From contig NZ_MRZO01000002.1 in the NCBI RefSeq assembly GCF_002732165.1, positions 62,001 through 126,000 of the forward strand: a DNA stretch of 64,000 bases, in the 5' to 3' direction. The stretch comes from Staphylococcus xylosus. GTDB lineage: Bacteria; Bacillota; Bacilli; Staphylococcales; Staphylococcaceae. Position 1 is the stretch's first letter. Each line of letters starts with the position of its first letter. The notes under the pieces were generated by a model. That model did not search any database. It was not told the DNA's origin and was given only the letters and a program-made list of their open reading frames with translations. Made by a program: the position numbers and the translations under genes. This document shows positions 6,846-21,800 of this stretch, one piece after another.

Positions 6846-9800
6846 TTAGAAATTATTTTTTGGATGGCTAATCATTTTAGATAATGTTACATCTTCAGTA
6901 GGTTGCCACTTGAAGTTTAATTTTTCGAGTATGAAATTAGTTTTAAAATCTAATACTTCAAAATGAGATTTGTTGAAAATATTGTTATCTAGTACACCTG
7001 TATGCAATAGGAAATCATTGATTTGATCACTCATTATATTTTCTTTAATACAATACATTAAGTAATCGACAAATTCATTCCATTGTACATCTTCAATATG
7101 ATAATTATTTTGATTATACACATGCATCAATTGTTTAAGTGAAAGGTGATGGTTATTATATATATGATGAATCTCGTTATTTAATTGATTATTTTTAATC
7201 AATTGGCTACATGCTTTAGCTGCCTGATCAACAGGTGTAAATTCTAAGTCATCATTTTCTAAATCTGGGAATATTTCTAGGTTTCTAAATGATTTTATAA
7301 TACTATAGAAAGCATTGTTTTCTTCATTTTTCTGGAATACTCCTGTACGAGAATCACATTGTAAATTACCCAATCTGTAAATATTTGTTTCTACACCTTG
7401 CTCTCTACTAGCAATCAATACTTTTTCAGCTTCTATCTTAGTATCTAAGTAAACATTATTCATTACCTGACCTAAATCTAAGTCATGTTCTGAGAATGTT
7501 AACTGTGCTTTGTCGTCTACCTTACCTGAAGCAATAGAAATTGTAGACATGTGGTGAATCTCTTTCGGTTGATTGTATTTAGCAAATTGAATGAGTTGTT
7601 CAATGCCGCCTACGTTTGCGCCGTATGAAGCATCTGTCGTCGCAAAGTGACTCACATTCGCCGCAGCGTTTACAATCATATCGATATTTTGAGATAAAGA
7701 CTCGTAAGTTTCTGATGCCATGCCTAGTTTTTCTAGTTCGATATTACCTTCAATGATATGGATTCTTTCTGCATATTCAGCACCAATTTGAGATTCAAAG
7801 TAATAAATCCAGTTACGCTTCAATTTCGTTTCTCCGTTAACCTCATTATTACTTCTTACCATGACATAAATATTGAAATCTGTATCTTCTAATAAATTGT
7901 TCAACATGTATATACCAAAGAATCCAGTAGCACCAGTGAGCAACACATTTTTACCTTTTTTGACTGCTCCGGAACTAATAACTTCATAATTTTCTACACT
8001 TTCTTCTTTATATTCATTAATTTCTTGAATAAATTCACTACTGAATTGATGTCCTTGTGCAGTATCTATATTTTTAAGTGTTTCTAACTTAGTTAGAATA
8101 TTTGTTTGATCTTTTGCAGCTATAGACTCACTGATACGGTCAATCGTTTGTAGTTCGAAAATATCTTTAATTGAAATGTTATATGATTTTGATAATAACG
8201 ATGTCAGTTTAATCGCTATGATAGAATCGCCACCAATTTCAAAGAAGTTGTCATAAATACTTATACTATCGGTATTTAATACTTCTTCCATTGCTTGAAC
8301 AACATCTGCTTCGATTTCATTTCTAGGTTCAACAAACTCCTGTCTTTCAACTTCAATTTCAGGTAATGCGCGCTTGTTTAACTTACCATTAGATGTAACC
8401 GGCAACTGTTCTATTTGCGTCATATAAGCTGGCACCATATAGTCTGGTACTTTGCGTGCAAGTTCAATTTTAATATCAGCAAATGAAATTGGTTGATCAG
8501 CTACAAGGTATGCACAAATTGCTAGTTCTTCGCCAGCCATCGGTTTAGCAATGACACCTGCATCAGAAATATTTTCAATACGTAGTAAGTGGCTAGAAAT
8601 TTCACCAAGTTCAATACGATAACCACGAATCTTAACTTGTTCGTCTATACGACCTAAATATTCTATTTCTCCATCCGTTGTCCATTTTGCTAAGTCACCT
8701 GTACGGTATACTTTTCCTGTACCAAACGGATTATCAATAAACTGTTGTTGTGTTAATTCTGGACGATTGAGATAACCATCTGTTACTGCAACACCTGCTA
8801 TACAAAGCTCCCCTGGAACGCCTATACCTGTATGTTGATTATTATTATTTAGAACATACATTTGCACATTAGCAATTGGTCGACCAATTGTTATAATATC
8901 GTACTCCTGAGTTGGTGGTAACGGATTATAAGTTACCTCAATTGATGCTTCTGTCGGACCATATAAATCAATAAGCAATGTATCATTTGGTTGACCAATT
9001 ACTGAATTAAAGCGGTTTGCTTGTTCAGATTTGAGCGCTTCACCTGTTGCAAGTACTGTATTAATAGATGCTATTTCAGCCACTTCATTTGTCGATTTAA
9101 TATAATCAACAAACACGCCTAACATCGAAGGTACAAAATGAATCATAGTGATTGCATGTTGTTGAATTAGTGACGTAATTTTACTTGGGTTTCCTTCTTC
9201 CCCAGATGGTAGTAACACCGCTTGTGCACCTACCATAGCGAATCCGAAAATCTCCCAAACTGATACATCAAATGTATATGGTGTTTTAAACATGATGATC
9301 TCTTCTTCATTAAAGTCATATTCATCAATCATCCAATTCAGACGGTTCATCACGCCTTCATAAGGGACAACTACCCCTTTAGGATTACCTGTCGTACCTG
9401 ACGTATATATTACATACATTAAATCAGATACATCTGTAATGTGGTTTAAATTGTCCGTTGATAGATTAGCAAGCGCATCTTTCTTAGTTACGTCAATTAC
9501 CTTTCTATCAAATTCAATACTTGTATCTAATGGGCGATCTGTAATCAACAATGTTGGTTGACTATCATTCAAAATATAGTTAATACGGTCACTAGGTTGA
9601 CTAGGATCCATTGGTACATAAGCACCACCAGCTTTTAATATTCCGTATATACTTACCATCATTTCTATACTACGATTTGTCATTAAACCTACAAGTGAAT
9701 TAGCTTCTACTCCTTCTGTACGTAATTTATGGGCTAGCTGGTTAACACGTACATTCAGTTCTTTGTAAGTTAAACTTTCGCCTTCAAATGTGATAGCTGT

Positions 9801-12800
9801 TTGATCTGGTGTATTCGCAACTTGCTTTTCAAAACGCTCAACAAATGTTTGCTTATTAGGTAATTCGGCATACGTATCGTTAAATGCACCGAGAATTTGT
9901 GTTCTCTCTTCTTCTGTTGTCATATCAATATCACTGATATTTTGGGCCGGATGTTTTACTACTTCGCTTAATATTTTCAGATAGTGATTCAACATACGTT
10001 CAACTGTTTGTGGTTCAAACAATTCTGCAGCGTATTCTAATGACACTTTGTATGCTTCGTCATCTTCAATCATCATATTTAAGTCAAACTTAGCTTTTGT
10101 GTTAGTTGCTCGTTTTTCTTTAATGTCCCAATCTTCAATTTGAAGATCTTGTGTTTCATTATTTTGTAACGTGAAGAGCACGTCAAAGAGTGGATTACGT
10201 GTTAAGTCACGTCTTTCTACAACCTCATCCACTAATTCTTCTAATGGATACTCTTGGTTGTCATATGCTTTTAATGCAGTATCTCTCACTTCATCTAAAA
10301 ATTGTTCAAACGCTTTGTTATTTTCAGGATAAGCACGCATTGGCAACGTATTAACAAACATACCTAATAAATTATCTGTATCTTGGTGCGTACGCCCTGA
10401 GATTGGACTACCTATAACTACGTCTTCTTGTCTACTATATTTATGCAATAAAATCATAAATGAAGATAGTAGAATCATATAATCTGTACTATTAGTTTTT
10501 TGAGCTAATTCATGTAATGCGTCTCTTGTCTCTTTAGGCATTTCAGCTGATACAGTTTTACCTGTAAAGCTTTGTTGTTTAGGTCTTGAATGATCATAAG
10601 GTAAATCCAATACTGGTGCTTCATCTTCGAATTGAGATAACCAGAATGTACGTTGACCGCTTAAATCACGGTTATGCATCCATTCACTATAATCTTTGTA
10701 CTGTACTTTCAGCTTATCTAAAGTTCTTTCGTGATATAGTGCGATAAATTCTTTAATGATTAGATTAATAGAGAAACCATCCGAAATAATGTGGTGAATA
10801 TCAAAGAGTAAGATATGACGTTGCTCAGCCAATTTAACGATTTTCACTCTTAACAGTGGTGATTGTCTTAAATTAAACGGTCTTACGAAGTCATTTAATA
10901 ATGTTTCATAATCGTCAATATCTGTTGCTTCATAATCTACAGTTATGTTTGCCTGTTCATCTATAATTTGTACAGGCTCACCATCTATCGTTTCAAAATG
11001 AGTTCTCAATGCTTCGTGACGCTCCACTAAGCTTTGGAATACATCTTCAACACGCGCTACATCAACGACACCATTAATTTCTAGCATACTTGGCATATTG
11101 TAAGCCGTTTGACCTTGCACCATTTCATTCAACACATATAAACGTTTTTGTGGTGAAGATGCGAGATAGTATGACTTCGATTCTGCTGTAGGAATATTTT
11201 GTCCATTCAAACTACTTTCTTGGTCATTTAACACTTTTCCAAGTTGTGCAACTGTAGGACTTTCAAATATTACTTTTAATGGTAAACGTATACCAGTTTC
11301 ACCTTCGATTTTATTAATCACATTGATGGCTTTTAGTGAGTGCCCACCTACTTCAAAGAAATTATCGTATATACTTACTCGTTCAATATTTAATACTTCA
11401 CCAAAAATATTTGTGAGCATTTCTTCAATATCATTTGTAGGAGCAACATAATTTTCACTTTCAACCTGGATTTCAGGCAGTTGTTTTTTATCTAATTTAC
11501 CATTTGATGTTACTGGTAAAATATCTATTTGAGTCATATATGTTGGCACCATATAGTCTGGTAAGTTTTGATTAAGTTGTGATTTAATCTCATCGAAATC
11601 AACGCTTTCATCTGAAACTAAATAAGCACAAATTGCTAATTCTTCGCCAGCCATTGGTTTAGCAACGACTGCTACGTCGGAAATCAAATCAATCTGACGT
11701 AATAAACTTTCAATTTCACCTAACTCAATACGATAGCCACGAATCTTAACTTGCTCATCAATACGGCCAAGATATTCAACATTACCTGTCGTACTCCATT
11801 TTGCCAAGTCGCCTGTACGATATAATTTACCTTCACCAAATGGATTATCAATAAATTTCTCGTCCGTCAAATCAGGTCGATTTAAGTAACCATTCGTAAC
11901 ACCTACGCCACCGATACATAATTCTCCCGGAACACCGATACCCATCAAACTTTCATCTTCATTCATAATATAAGCTTGAATGTTAGCGATTGGACGACCA
12001 ATTGGAATCTTGTCATACGTTTCACCCGGTGTACATGGGTAATAAATCACTTCGATCGAAGCCTCTGTTGGACCATATAAATCGATCAACAATGCATTGT
12101 TTGGTCCACCAATTAAAGTATTAAATTGATTTACTTGTTCTGCTTTTAACGCTTCACCACTAGCAAGTACATAATTAACTGTAGCAATATCTTCTACTCT
12201 ATTAGTTGATTTAATAAAGTCAATAAACACACCTAACATAGATGGTACAAAGTGAACCATTGTAATGTTGTGATGATCAATAAGTGAAGTTATTTTTTCA
12301 GGATTACTTTCTTCACCTGAAGGTAAGAGTATCGCTTGGCCACCAACCATAGTTGGTCCGAATATCTCCCAAACAGAAACATCAAACGTAAATGGTGTCT
12401 TAAATAAAATCGTATCTTCATTGCTGATATAGTATTTATCAATCATCCAATGCAGACGGTTCATTACGCCTTTATACGGTACCATAACGCCTTTTGGCTT
12501 ACCTGTTGTACCAGATGTATAAATAACGTACATTAAGTCTGTGACATCTGTAACTTTAGATAAATTATCTGTTGATTGTGTCTCTATTATTGAAGTGTCT
12601 GTTAAGTTCAATACTGCTTTATTAAAGTCAATTGTCTCATCTAATGTTTGGTCAGTTAACAATACGTTTGGTTGACTATCTCCTAAAATGTAGTTGATAC
12701 GATCACTAGGATAGTTTGGATCGATAGGAACATAAGCACCACCAGCTTTGAGAATACCGTAAATACCAATCATCATTTCTAGACGACGATTTGTCATCAA

Positions 12801-15800
12801 TCCAACGAGCGTATTAGGTTGAACACCTTCAATGCGTAAATAGTTCGCAAGTTGGTTTGCTCTAGCATTTAACGTTGCATAAGTTAAACTTTCACCTTCG
12901 TAGGTAAGAGCTATTTCATTAGGTGTCTTAGCTACTTGTGCTTCAAAGATTTCCACAAAAGTTTTGTTGTTGTTGAACGGAACAGCTGTATCGTTGAATT
13001 CATTAAATATTGTAGCCTCTTCTTCTTTGGTAATCATTTGAAGGTCACTGATTTTTTGTTCAGGTTGTTGAACACTATGCTTCAATATTTCTAAGTAATG
13101 ATCTAGCATGCGCACAACTGTCTCCTGATTAAACAATTCTTCTGCAAACTCTAATGAAATTTTATAACCATCATCATCAAAAATCGTCATACTTAAATCA
13201 AATTTGGCGTTAGTCGTTGATGGTTCTTTCTGTTCAATGGACCAATCTTCTATTTGAAGGCTTTCTGTTTCATTGTTTTGTAATGTGAATAGCACATCAA
13301 ATAATGGATTACGTGTTAAGTCACGCGTTTCAACTACTTCATCTACAAGATCTTCTAATGGATATTCTTGATTATCATATGCTTTCAATGCGGTATCTTT
13401 CACTTCAGAGAGTAATTCGTTAAACGTTTTACTTCTTTCTGGATATGCACGCATAGCTAACGTATTTACAAACATACCTAGCATATTTTCTGTATCTTTG
13501 TGTGTTCTTCCTGAAATAGGACTACCGACAACAATATCTTCTTGGCGACTATACTTATGCAATAGTACATTAAATGCAGCCAATAGAATCATAAAGTTCG
13601 TACTACCTGTTGTTTGTGACAACTCTTGTATCTCTTGACGCAATTCTTCTGGCACTTCCACACTTACAGACTTACCTGTGTAACTTTGTTCAATAGAGCG
13701 CGCGTGATCATAAGGTAAATCTAGCACCGGTGCATCTTCTTCAAATTGTGATAACCAGAAGGTACGTTGATCACTTAAATCACGTGTATGCATCCATTCA
13801 CTATAATCTTTATATTGCGCAGTCAAGGCTTCTAACGCTTGTCCGTGATATAAAGCAGTGAATTCTTTAATGATTAGGTTAATTGAAAAACCATCAGAGA
13901 TAATATGATGCATATCGAATAGCAATACGTAACGCTGCTCGGCACATTTAACTACTTTCACTCTGAGTAATGGTGCATGCGCTAAATTGAAAGGTCTAAT
14001 AAAGCGATTTAAGAGTTGTTCATAGTCTTCAGTTGATACTTCTTCATAATCAACCGTAATGTTTGCCTGTTCATCTATAATTTGAACTGGTTCACTATCT
14101 ACTGTATCAAAATGTGTTCTCAATGCTTCATGACGATTCACTAAGCTTTGGAATGCACTTTGTACACGTTCAACATCTACTTCTCCGCGCACTTCTAACA
14201 TACTTGGCATATTATAAGCCATTTGACCATCCATCATTTCATTTAAAACATAAAGGCGTTTTTGTGGTGATGAAGCTAAATAGTGCGCTTTTGTTTCTGC
14301 TAATGGAATAGTTTGGCTGCTTAATTCGTCAGCATGACTACCAATTGCCTTAGCCAATTGTGATACTGTTGGATTTTCGAAAATAGCTTTCAATGGTAGA
14401 CGTACAGACATCTTGCTTTCAATTTCATTAATTACGCTAATTGCTCTCAATGAATGTCCGCCTATTTCAAAGAAATTATCCAAAGCACTAACATTATCAA
14501 GATTTAATACATCACCATACACTTCTGCAATCGTCGCTTCTGTTGCATCCCTTGGTTCCACGTAGTCTTTGTTTTCAAGTTTGATTTTTGGCAGTCCTTT
14601 TTTATCTAATTTACCGTTCGCTGTCACTGGTAAATTGTCAATTTGCATCATCAATGTAGGAATCATATAGTCAGGTAATTGTTTCCCAAGCTTTGTTTTA
14701 ATAGTATCAAAATCGACTACATCATCTGAGACTACATATGCAGCAATCATTAAATCTGCATTATTTTCGTCTGATTGTGTAACTACTGCAACTGCTGAAA
14801 TGTTATCAATTTGAGCAATTGAACTTTCGATTTCGCCAAGTTCAATACGATAACCACGAATTTTAACTTGCTCATCGATACGGCCGATGTAATCAAGAAG
14901 ACCATCTGGCGTCCATTTCACTAAATCTCCAGTACGATACATTTTTCCTTCACTGAATGGATTATCTACAAATTTTTCGGCAGTTAATTCTGGTCTATTT
15001 AAATAGCCATTTGATACAGCCACGCCTCCTATACAAAGTTCACCTGGCACGCCAATACCTAATAAATTATTATCCTCATTCATAATGTATGCTTGAGTAT
15101 TAGCTATAGGTCTACCAATAGGTACTTCTGAGTATGACTGACCTGCAAAGACAGGATAGTATGTTACCTCAACCGTCGTTTCCGTAGGACCATATAAATT
15201 GTAAAGTAATGTTTGATTTCTTGAACCGACTAGGTCATTAAAGTTGTTAACGTGATCTGCTTTTAATGCTTCACCACTTGTAAATACATGATTTAATGAA
15301 GCAATTTCAGACGTTTTACGACTTGTTTTGATGAAATCGATAAAGACGCTTAACATTGATGGGACAAAATGAGTCATTGTGATATCGTGTTGATTGATTA
15401 CTGAAGCAATCTTCTCTGGGTTGCTTTCTTCTCCTGAACGCAACATGATAATTTCGCCACCCATGACTGCCCATCCAAAGACTTCCCAAATAGATACGTC
15501 AAACGTAAATGGTGTTTTAAATAATACTTTATCTTCTGTACCTAAACCGAAGTAATCAACCATCCAGTTTAAACGATTCATAACACTACTGTAAGGTACC
15601 ATAACCCCCTTCGGCTTACCTGTCGTACCTGATGTATAGATGATATACATTAAGTTTGTTTCATCTGTTACAAGAGGTAAATTCTCTGTCGGTAAATTAT
15701 TAATAAATGTATTATTAGTTAATTTAATGATTTCATTATCAAATTTAATGCTATAGTCTATTTTTTCATCTGTTAGCAAGACGCGTGGATTGCTGTCTTT

Positions 15801-18800
15801 CAAGATGAAGTTCGTACGTTCATGTGGATGATTTGGATCTAATGGCACATAGGCGCCACCAGCTTTCAAGATACCGTATATACCGATCATCATTTCTAAA
15901 CGACGTTGAGACATAATACCAACTAAGTCATTTGGTTTTACGCCTTCGTTGCGCAATTGATATGCTACTTGATTCGCACGTTCATTTAACGCTTGATAAG
16001 TTAAGTGTTCATCTTCAAATGTAATTGCAGTTTTATTTGGCGTTTGTTCGACTTGTTTTTCGAAACGTTCTACAAAAGTCACAGAATTAGTTAATTCTAA
16101 TTCGGTATCATTAAATTGATTTAAAATGATTTCTCTTTCAGTATCAGTGATAATTTCAATATCACTAATATTCTGTTCAGGACGACGCACCACACTAGAA
16201 ATTATTTCTACAAAATGCGCTAACATGCGTTCCACTGTGTCTTCACTGAACAACTCTTGTGCATATTCTAACGAAACTTTATAGTCTTCGTTTTCATGAA
16301 TAGTCATACTCAAATCAAATTTTGCATTTGTATTTGAAGTTTCTTTTTCCTGTATTAACCAATCATCTATTTGTAAGCCTTGTTTTTCATTATTTTGTAA
16401 CGTGAACAGCACATCAAATAATGGATTACGTGTTAAATCACGTTTTTCTACAACTTCATCTAATAATGCTTCTAAAGGATATTCTTGGTTATCATAAGCT
16501 TTTAAAGCTAGTTCTCTAACTTCATCTAATAATTGGCTAAATGTTTTATTTCTTTCTGGATATGAACGCATTGCTAAAGTATTAACGAACATACCTAGCA
16601 TATCCTCAGTATCTCTGTGTGTACGTCCTGAAATTGGACTACCTACGACAACATCCTCTTGTCTACTATATTTATGCAATAGCACCATGAATGATGACAA
16701 TAGAATCATATAATCCGTGCTGCCTGTCGTTTGAGACAATTGATGGATAGCCTTTTGAACGTCCTCAGGCATTTCCACACTCACTGTTTTACCAGTAAAA
16801 CTTTGTTGATTAGGTCTAGCGTAGTCATAAGGTAAATCTATGACTGGCGCTTCATCTTCAAATTGTGATAACCAAAATTCACGTTGTTTATTTAAGTCAC
16901 GTGCTTGCATCCACTCACTATAATCTTTATATTGTACGCTTAATGGCTCTAAAGCTTGTTCATGATATAAAGCTGAGAATTCTTTCATGATGATGTTGAT
17001 TGAGAAACCATCAGAAATAATATGATGCATGTCATAAAGTAGTACATAGCGTTGTTCAGCTATTTTAGCTATTTTAACTCTTAATAACGGCGCTTGACTT
17101 AATTCAAACGGTTGGACAAATTCATTTAATAAAGCAAATTCGTCTTCTGCATTAATTTCTTGGTAATCTACAACGATAGTTGCTGAGTCATTGATTACTT
17201 GAACCGGCTCACCTTTTATCGTTTCAAAATGTGTTCTTAACGCTTCGTGACGATCCACTAATTTTTGGAATACGTCTTCTACACGTGATACATCAACATT
17301 ACCTTGAATTTCTAACATGCTCGGCATGTTATACGCTGTTTGACCATCTACCATTTCATTTAAAACATATAGACGTTTTTGTGGTGAAGATGCTAAATAA
17401 TACGGTTTACTTTCAGCTTGAGGGATACTTTGACTATTGCCATTATCAGTATAAGTGTCTACCACTTTTGCAAGTTGTGCAATAGTAGGACTTTCGAACA
17501 CTAATTTCAATGGTAATCGTTTGCCAACTTCACTCTCAATCTTATTAATAATACCGATTGCTTTTAACGAATGACCACCAATTTCAAAGAAGTTATCATT
17601 TGTACTTACCTTCTCAATATTTAAAACAGTCTCAAAAATAGAAGCTAACATAGATTCTGTTTCTGTTTCAGGTGCTACATAAACCTTACCTTCAACTTTA
17701 ATTTCTGGTAGCGCGCGTTTGTTTAACTTACCGCTTGAAGACACTGGTAACTCATCTATTTGAGTCATATAAGACGGAACCATATAGTCAGGTAACTTAT
17801 GATTTAATTCCGTTTTCACTGTATCAAAATCAATAACTTGATCAGACACTATATAAACACAAATCGCTAATTCGTCATCAATCATAGGTTTCGTGATAAC
17901 TGCTACATCTAAAATAGCGTTATTCTGACGTAAGACACTTTCAATTTCGCCTAATTCAATACGGTAACCGCGAATTTTAACTTGTTCATCTATACGGCCA
18001 GAGTATGAAATATTACCATCAGCATTCCAGCGAGCTAAATCTCCTGTACGATATAGTTTGCCTTCGCCAAATGGGTTGTCGACAAATTTTTCTTGTGTCA
18101 ATTCAGGACGGTTTAAATAACCTTCTGTAACATTCACTCCACCTATAACGAGCTCTCCAGAAACACCGATACCCATCACATGGTTATCTTCATCTAAAAT
18201 ATAAGCTTGTGTATTGGCAATTGGTTTACCGATTGGAATATTCGTATAGTGAACATCACTGTATGTTTCAAAACTTGTCACATCAATCGTTGCTTCAGTC
18301 GGACCATACAAGTTAATCAATTGTGTGTTATTTTTCCCACCAATATATTCATTAAACTGGTTTACTAATTCCGGTTTAAGAGCCTCACCACTTGCTAAAA
18401 CATATCTTAAGCTAGAAACTAAGTGTGCTTGCTTTGTACCTTTAATGTAATTAATAAATACATTAAACATAGACGGCACAAAGTGAACCATTGTTGCTTC
18501 AGATGTTTGAATTAGAGAAGTGATTTGTTCAGGATTACCTTCTTCACCTGAAGGTAGTAGCACAGCTTGTGCACCAACCATTGCAAAACCGAAAATCTCC
18601 CAAACTGATACATCAAAGGTAAATGGTGTCTTGAAACAAATAATATCATCGCTATCGATATGATATTTATCATAGACCCAATTCAATCTATTCAGTACAC
18701 TTTCACCAGCAACTAAAACGCCTTTCGGACGACCAGTAGTTCCAGATGTATAGATAACATACATCAAATTAGAGACATCTGTGATGTGTTCTAAATTAGT

Positions 18801-21800
18801 TGTCGGCAATGTTTTCAGTACTTGGTTTTTCGTAATATCAATCACTTTATTATCATAAACAATGTCACTATCTGGTGTTCTATCAGTTAATAATACAGTT
18901 GCTTGGCTATCCTCTAAAATATAATTAATACGATCTTTAGGATAATTTGGATCCACAGGCACATATGCACCACCCGCTTTAAGAATACCGTAAATGCCAA
19001 TAATCATTTCTAGACGGCGATTCGTCATTAATGCGACAAGAGAATTTGCTGTCACGCCTTCATTACGTAATTGATATGCTAATTGGTTCGCACGTTCATT
19101 TAATGCGTGGTAACTTAAGCTTTCACCTTCATATGAAATTGCAGTTTTATCTGGTGTCTTCGCAACTTGATTTTCAAAGCGCTCAACAAATGTTTGTGTA
19201 TTATTAAATGGTACCGTCGTATTATTAAAGTCATTAAATATGACGTCTCTTTCATTTTGTGTCACCATTTCAATTTCACTAATCTTAGCTGTTGGTTCAT
19301 CTGCTATATTTGAAAGTAATTCCATAAAGTGTGTTAACATACGCTCAATTGTATCTTGTTCAAAGAGTTCTTGAGCATATTCTAGGGCAATTTTATAACC
19401 ATTATTGTCATAAACTGTCATACTCAAATCAAATTTTGCATTAGTAAACGAAGCCTCTTTTTGTTCTGTTGACCAATCATCAATTTGGAAAGTTTCATTT
19501 TCGTTGTTTTGTAATGTGAAGAGCACATCAAATAATGGGTTACGTGTTAAATCACGTTTTTCTACAATTTCATCTACAAGTGCTTCTAACGGATATTCTT
19601 GGTTATCAAAAGCTTGCAATGATGTATCTTTAACTTCTGCTAATAATTGTTTAAATGATTTGTTACGTTCTGGATTAGAGCGCATTGCTAACGTATTAAC
19701 AAACATACCCAACATATTTTCTGTATCTTTGTGCGTACGACCAGAAATAGGACTACCTACAACTATATCCTCTTGTCTACTATATTTATGCAATAGCACC
19801 ATAAATGACGATAATAGAATCATATAATCTGTAGTGCCAGTTTCTTGAGACAGTTGATTAATAGCATTTCTTGTCTTTTCTGGCATGTCCATACTTACGG
19901 TTCTACCTGTAAAGCTTTGTTGATTTGGTCTAGCATAATCGTATGGCAAGTCGAGTACTGGCGCTTCCTCTTCAAATTGAGATACCCAGAATTGACGTTG
20001 TTCATCTAAATCACGTGAACGCATCCACTCACTATAATCTTTGTATTGTACTGTTAATTCATCTAATGTACGACCTTTATACAGTGCTGTGAATTCTTTA
20101 ATAATGAGATTAATAGAGAATCCATCAGAAATAATATGATGCATATCAAATAATAAAATGTATTGTTTCTCTGCACACTTAACAACTTTAACTCTTAATA
20201 AAGGTGCTGTTGTTAAATCAAACGGTTTAACAAAATCACTCAATAATGTATCGTAATCTTCTGTTTGCGTTTCTTCATAATCAATCTGTATACTACCTTC
20301 GTCATCGATGATTTGAACTGGTTCACCATCAACAGTATCAAAATGCGTTCTCAATGCTTCATGACGATCCACTAGCGCTTGGAATGTATTTCTCACGCGC
20401 TCTACATCAACATCACCACGAATTTCTAACATACTCGCCATATTGTAAGCAGTTTGTCCGTCCACCATTTCATTTAAAACATACAAACGTTTTTGTGGCG
20501 AAGAAGTTAGATAATATGGTTTAGTATCTGCTAAAGGAATACGACGTTCAATCACGTCGCTCACTTCGTTATCTATCACTTTTGAAAGTAGTGCAGCTGT
20601 TGGATTATCAAATATTTTTTTCAAAGGCAAACGCTTGTTAGTTTTACTTTCGATCTCATTTATTACACTAATTGCTTTTAGTGAATGTCCACCAATTTCA
20701 AAAAAGTTGTCAAAGATACTTACGCGTTCTACATTTAATGTAGTGCTAAATATATCAACGACCATTGCTTCCATATCATTTCTAGGCGCAACATATTCCA
20801 AATTTCCTACTTTTATTTCTGGCAATGCTTTTTTATTTAACTTACCACTTGAAGATACAGGTAACTCGTCAACTTGCATCATATAACTTGGCACCATGTA
20901 TTCAGGTAATTGTTGGCTTAATTCAGCTTTTAACGTTTCGAAATCTACCGATTGGTCCGAAACAATATAAGTACAAATTGATAACTCATCATCAATAATA
21001 GGCTTAGCAACAACTGCAACATTTAAAATGTCATCGTTCTTACGCAAAATGCTCTCAATTTCACCTAATTCGATACGGTAACCACGAATTTTAACTTGTT
21101 CATCTATACGGCCTAAATAAGAAATATTGCCGTCATTATTCCATTGAGCCAAATCACCTGTACGGTATATTTTGCCCTCTCCAAATGGATTATCAACGAA
21201 TTTTTCTTGTGTTAATTCAGGACGATTCAGGTAACCTCTTGTAACGTTAATACCCCCGATACATAATTCACCTGGTACGCCAATGCCCATTACATTGTTA
21301 TCTTCATTTAAAATATAAGCTTGTGTGTTTGCAATCGGCTTACCAATTGGCACGACATCATATTTAACATTATGGTCAAAGTCAAAACTCGTAACATCAA
21401 TTGTTGCTTCTGTTGGGCCATATAAATTAATTAATTGTGTATTATTTTTATTACCAATAAGTTCGTTAAATTGATTTACGATACTCGGTTTTAGCGCTTC
21501 CCCACTCGCTAAGATATATCTTAGACTTGAAATCATTTGGGTTTGGTTTGTCGCTTTAATAAAGTTAATAAACACGTTAAACATAGAAGGCACAAAGTGT
21601 ACCATTGTAGGCGTATCGTTTTGTATAACTGAAGTGATTTTTTCAGGGTTACCTTCTTCACCTGAAGGTAATAGTACTGCTTGGGCACCAATCATTCCGA
21701 AGCCAAATACTTCCCATACAGATACGTCAAACGTAAATGGTGTTTTGAAGAAGACAATATCTTCATTGCCAATATCATACTTATTTATCAGCCAATTCAG

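Noticed and set aside
19504-19827. 107-codon plus-strand frame inside the NRPS gene
   Set aside because: It is antisense to a conserved C domain, has equivalents in other modules, and lacks start signals.
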